Source: Liquidambar formosana
Taxonomy: Eukaryota; Streptophyta; Magnoliopsida; Saxifragales; Altingiaceae
Reading direction: 5' to 3'
DNA length: 64,000 nt
Assembly: GCA_039720395.1 (NCBI GenBank)
Contig: CM077826.1
Span: 16,989,907-17,053,906 of the forward strand
In this document: one piece after another, positions 59,644 through 64,000 of the stretch
Layout: every line of letters starts with the position of its first letter
Numbering within the stretch: the stretch's first letter is position 1
Made by a program: the position numbers and the translations under genes
The notes under the pieces: generated by a model
What the model was told of the DNA's origin: nothing
What the model saw: the letters and a program-made list of their open reading frames with translations, nothing else
The model's database searches: none

Positions 59644-59742
59644 GATTTTAGTTTTAGTTTTTTTGGTTTGTGTTTTTTTCTCAACTAGCTAGCTTTAGTT
59701 TGAGTGATTTCTAATGAGGGGTACATTACAATTGTTCATGTT

Positions 59743-59750
59743 ACTTATAG
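59743..59750 (-). promoter_or_regulatory. TATA box of gene K
   Basis: The complement reads CTATAAGT, 100 bp before the start codon. Confidence 0.65.
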
Positions 59751-60478
59751 AGTTCATGAGTTGATCCATAGTCCTTGATTGGCCTACACTTTCTTATTAT
59801 GCCATTGGAGGTTTATGAAACGGAACATGCGGGAAGATTATATTGGTACTTGGTAGCTCATTGAGCGACAAAAAAGTTTCATCTTTTTCTGGGCCAGCCT
59901 AAAGGTCGACAAGATTCCGCAATGACATGTTGGTCTAATATAATCCAAATTTTTTTTAAAAAAATGATAATAATAACATATTGATATAGATTCAAAAATC
60001 ATTCAGCAATAATATTTTATATACCTATGAACATTATTTTTTTCATAAAGCAGAATATTCAAAATTGCATGTATGTATATTTGTTGGGATTACATGCATG
60101 TTGGGAAGTGGAAAGAAGTACGAGGAAAAAGGGTAAAGAATGAAATGATCTTTGGAAAGTGGAAAAAACAGAGAAGGGTAAAGAATGAAATCATCTTTAA
60201 CGAGTTTAATGGGATAAATTAGTCAATCAAAAAAAAATTTTTGATAGGCTAGTCGGTCAAAAAATTTTCAACTCAAATTACCTTAAGAAGTAATATAGAT
60301 ATAGATAAAAGGACAATACTTGGTTTCTCACAGTTGATTAGCAACTCCTCTTCCCTCCCACTCATATTACGCCACGTGTAATATTTAATTTTAAAAAATA
60401 TGGATATGTAGATACAAATACGTGAACACGTGAATACATATATATATAAACACATAATCATATTCATTTGAACACATA

Positions 60479-60536
<58 letters not shown>

Positions 60537-61051
60537 TGTTTACAATAACATAAGGATACGTGTACATAATCAATTTTCATTTGTTTGTTATACACGTGGT
60601 ATAATATGAATGGGAGGGAGGAACAGTTGCTCCTCCACTGTGAAGAGCCAAGAATTATCCTAGATAAATAGATGAGGGAGCCTAATAAGAATAATAGGAA
60701 ACCTCTTGTATAAGGTAAAGTTTGAAGATCGATAGGTTAAGAATCTTTGTTTTTTTTTTTTATATTTAAATTATTATTATTATTATTATTATTTTTTTGG
60801 AAATACGTATAGAAGGAAGAGGGTCCCATTTTAAGAGTTCACCTAGGACTCCAAATAACTCAAAACCAAATAACTCAAAACCGGCCCTGACCCTCACAAC
60901 CATAATATTCATACCCGGAATGAAAACATAACGCCGTTCATTAGGTTAAGAATCTTTGTTTCGTGCTTGACTTGAAAAAATGTAGGATACAAGAATGGCT
61001 CATAGTTTTCGGACCGTTGATTTTGGTTATTCCGTTGGTGTCATCTTCGTA
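59751..61051. other. Flank beyond K
   Basis: Matches 24641-25973, with a TA microsatellite at about 60480-60533 (longer than in copy 1) and ATT repeats near 60770-60795. Homology to copy 1 ends at about 61020, about 30 bp before the LINE tail. No gene is seen. Confidence 0.6.
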
Positions 61052-64000
61052 ACTTTTTTTTTTTTGGTAAATTGGGGGCAAAGCCCAGCAAACAGCACCA
61101 ACTACACTAGCCTAGGGGTAGCTACACCCCTATCATCAGCACTTAGGATATCAGCAACCTCAGGAGGAGGGGTCCTAAAAATAGACAAACCACTTGGGAG
61201 ACCATGGCTCAGAGAAGCTAAACAATCAGCAGCAAAATTACTCTCCCTGTAGTTGTGCTCCACGACACACTGCCAATCCCTCTTAATGAGATCCTTACAC
61301 GCAACAATAAGGGGATTCAAAGGGGAACTGACCTCTGGAGGATTACGAAGAAGAAGAACCACAACAGCGGAATCAATAGCCACCAACACCTTACGCAATC
61401 CCTCAGCCCAAGCAATGGATAATCCCTGAAAGAGGGCCCACAACTCAGTAAGAGTAACAGAGCAAACTCCAATATTGAGCCCAAACCCCACCAACCATCT
61501 ACCAGCATCATCACGGATCAAGCCTCCACCGGTAGAAGCACCAGGATTACCTTTCGACTTACCATTTGTGTTAATCTTAACCCACCCAGAATGAGGAAAC
61601 GACCAAGCCACATAGCGGATCTGCTTAGGCGCCTTCACTCCCTTAATCCTTTGACTATCACCCCATTCCTTCACTCTCAACATAATCAACTCAAAGGGAT
61701 TCACAGGCATAACAAAATCACATTGAAACAATCTTTTATTCCTCCAATTCCAGATCAGCCAAGCAGCCATAGCAAAAACAGCCTGCCAAGAGTACGAACC
61801 CATATTATTAATATGACTAGACTGGATATTAAAATCAATCCAGGCTTGAAGATTTAGAGAGAAAAAATCCCTATGAAAACCCACAGGAAGGAGGCTTTTC
61901 CAAATATGGGCAGCAATTGAACAATCACGGAGAACATGGATGGCGTTTTCAGCTCTATACCCACACGTGCTACAAGAATTATCTAGCGTGAGATGGCGAT
62001 CCCTACGGACACAATTAGTGAGGAGCTTATCCTGACGAGCCAACTAGAGAAAATGCTTGACTTTAGGAGGACATTTACTCTTCCAGAGAAGAATCCAATC
62101 CTTTTCTTGAAGATCCGGAGAGAAATTAGCTGCAATAGCATAAGCAGACTTCATATTGAACTTACCATTAGGAGAAAATTTCCAACAAGGAGCATCAACC
62201 AAATTTCGCTCTTTAAAAGAATGAATAGCACGAATCTGATCAAGAATATAAGCAGGAAGAAAATGCTCAAACTTATTCCATAGCCAGTACCCAGAATCAT
62301 CAGTATAATCCTTAATTCTAGCATTTATCTCCTCAGCAGGGATAGCCGCTAAAGAAATGTCAGCAAGGATACCATCATTAACCCAAAAATCCAACCAGAA
62401 ACGAATGTTATTCCCATCTCCAACCACCCATTTCAGACCTTCCTTTACAATAGCATTACCTTTTAGAATACCCTTCCAAGAGAGAGATGCAGTCCCAGGG
62501 GCAGAGCAATCCAGAAAATCCTTATCTTGAATATATTTAGAGCGAAGAATATCAGCCCAGAGAGACTTGGGCTCAGTAATCAACTTCCACCCTAGCCGAG
62601 CCATGTAACTCTTATTAACAGCACTCATGTTTCTAATGCCCAAACCCCCTTGAGATTTCGGCCTACAGACTTTCTCCCAAGCCACCAAATGCACCTTATA
62701 GCCATTATCTTTATGCCCCCAAATGAAATTACGGTTAGCTTTATCAATTTGATCACAAAGATTAGCAGGAACTTTACAAGTTTGCATAGTATAACCCGGA
62801 ATAGCTGACGCAACTGATTGAACTAAAAGAGCCCTGCCAGCCAAAGAAAGTTGATCCGCTTTCCAACCAGCAAGTCTAGATTGAACCTTCTCTAAAATAT
62901 GGAAATAGGTCTCTTTAGAAACCCTCTTATGAATTAGAGGGACCCCCAAATATTTCCCCAAATCCGCAGTCAAAGGAATATCACTTCTCAAACTAATATC
63001 TCTAGCAACACTCCTGGGAACATTAGGAGAAATAAAAATTTTTGATTTATTTAAATTTACCTCTTGCCCAGACATATTGCAGAATCGATTCAGACAGTGC
63101 AAAATAACCTCCATCTGCTCACAAGATGCCTCCGCAAACAAGACCAAATCATCATCAAAAAATAAATGGGAAATAGGAGGACATCTTCTTCCTAGCTTGA
63201 TAGGCCTCCACTTTTTACTGGCCACTTCCTCATTAATCATATGCGAGAGTTTCTCAATACACAAGACAAAAAGATAGGGAGATAGGGGATCCCTTGTCTT
63301 AACCCTCTTTCAGGATAAAACTTATCTGTAATCTCCCCATTCCATAGCACTGCTATCTCTGAAGAAGTAACACAGCTCATGGCAAGAGAGATCCAATTCT
63401 CAGGGAGGCCAGCTTCAATCAAAACCATCTTCAAAAACTCCCAACTAATCTGATCATAAGCTTTAGCGAGGTCAATCTTTAAAGCCATAAAACCTTTCTT
63501 TCCTTTCTTCTTCCTCAGAGAATGAATAGCTTCTTGAGTGATAAGGATATTATCACTTGTCAATCTCCCTGGGATAAAGCTGCTTTGGGTGGGGGAAATC
63601 AGCTTAGATAAGATAGGTCTAAGCTTAGCCACCAAAATCTTAGAAATAATTTTCGTGAAAACATTGCATAAACTAATCGGTCTAAATTGACTCATAAATT
63701 CAGGATTAGAGACTTTAGGGATGAGAGTGAGCAGAATAGAATTGATACCAGGAGGAATAACACCACTCAAAAAAGCCGACTTAACCATCTGAATGACTGA
63801 CGGACCAACCACATTCCACTGTTTCTGATAGAACAGAGCTTGCATTCCATCTGGCCCTGGAGCTTTTAAAGAACCTATAGAAAAAACCGCATCTCTAATA
63901 GCCAAAATAGAAGTCATAGCAGCCAAATTATCCAAATCTTCAACATCAATCGCAGGAAAAGAGAACTGAGTACTCTCATAAGCAACAGCCTTAGCCAAGA
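61052..64000 (-). mobile_element. L1-type LINE, 3' part, open at the window edge
   Basis: Non-LTR retrotransposon on the minus strand, ending in a poly-A tail (poly-T at 61052-61063 on the plus strand). It encodes reverse transcriptase, a zinc-binding domain and RNase H, the plant L1 arrangement with RNase H. The endonuclease and 5' end lie beyond the window, so target duplication and length cannot be checked. Confidence 0.9.
61102..63998 (-). pseudogene. LINE ORF2 (RT, zf-RVT, RNase H), broken
   Basis: From 63998 the frame gives reverse transcriptase blocks (GPDGMQALFY; FRPISLCNV; KIDLAKAYDQISWEFL; GLRQG). One base is missing in the G run near 63287, where RQGDPLSPY should be, shifting the frame. 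The new frame continues with FDDDLVLFAEA (FDDD where FADD is usual) to a TAG at 62044-62046 in KHFL-W-LA, a Trp codon in relatives. Then follow the zinc-binding region (CSTCGYRAENAIHVLRDC) and RNase H (GWVKINTNGKSKGNPG, TELWALFQG, AIDSA, NFAADCLA). The first RNase H Asp, usually in NTDG, is Asn here. Two frame lesions and this change indicate a dead copy. Confidence 0.85.

Larger units (their letters stand above)
38672..61020 (+). repeat. Direct segmental duplication, copy 2 (B', H, I, K)
   Basis: Counterpart of 7983-25973. It is longer because of the copia element (5.6 kb), an extra unit with fragment I, and about 1.5 kb near 42400-44030 that copy 1 lost; it lacks the CACTA. Confidence 0.85.

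Noticed and set aside
61052..61063. Full target-site duplication for the LINE
   Set aside because: Only the 3' end lies in the window, so no second flank is available.

Overview
The window is eukaryotic nuclear DNA from a flowering plant, most likely a woody eudicot. It is AT-rich, its genes have introns with GT..AG borders, and it carries plant-type copia, L1-like, CACTA, hAT, Mutator-like (MULE) and TRIM elements. A species cannot be named from the sequence alone. The only host genes recognisable are copies of one family: AOP-type (AOP1-like) Fe(II)/2-oxoglutarate-dependent dioxygenases. Each copy has three exons of about 374, 322 and 243 nt, with intron phases 2 and 0, encoding about 312 aa. 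The iron ligands HxD lie in exon 2. The third His and the RxS motif that binds 2-oxoglutarate lie in exon 3.

Layout (letters are mine). A (+, 3101-6145) is broken. B (-, 9936-16873) is broken. C (-, 18954-20134) is intact. D (-, 21964-24533) is broken. F (-, 28807-30675) is intact and of a more diverged type, like A. F' (-, about 35170-35396) is an exon 3 fragment. G (-, 36769-38687) is intact. B' (-, 40103-42170) is broken. H (-, 45959-47143) has one frameshift. I (-, 54424-55252) is a fragment. K (-, 57110-59643) is intact. So four copies look functional and seven are decayed or partial, plus a 16-bp exon 1 tip at 7983.

Two large duplications explain the array. About 100-7765 (with A) is an inverted copy of about 27884-34680 (with F). 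About 7983-25973 (B, C, D) is a direct copy of about 38672-61020 (B', H, I, K), and its left breakpoint lies inside exon 1 of a G-like gene. Insertions present in one copy and absent from the other show filled and empty sites, which orders the events. The TRIM and its nested hAT (in B and B') predate the direct duplication. A CACTA element (10090-14983, in B) and a copia element (47230-52848, upstream of H) came later. A carries a private hAT element and a private TRIM. F carries two private MULEs with 9-bp target duplications.

The copia element has two identical 186-bp LTRs and sits between the TATA box and the start codon of H. Its polyprotein is almost complete, but the second integrase catalytic Asp reads as Asn and there is one stop in RNase H. 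The right edge (61052-64000) is the 3' part of an L1-type LINE on the minus strand. I see no tRNA, rRNA or CRISPR. The catalytic substrate of this dioxygenase array cannot be told from sequence.
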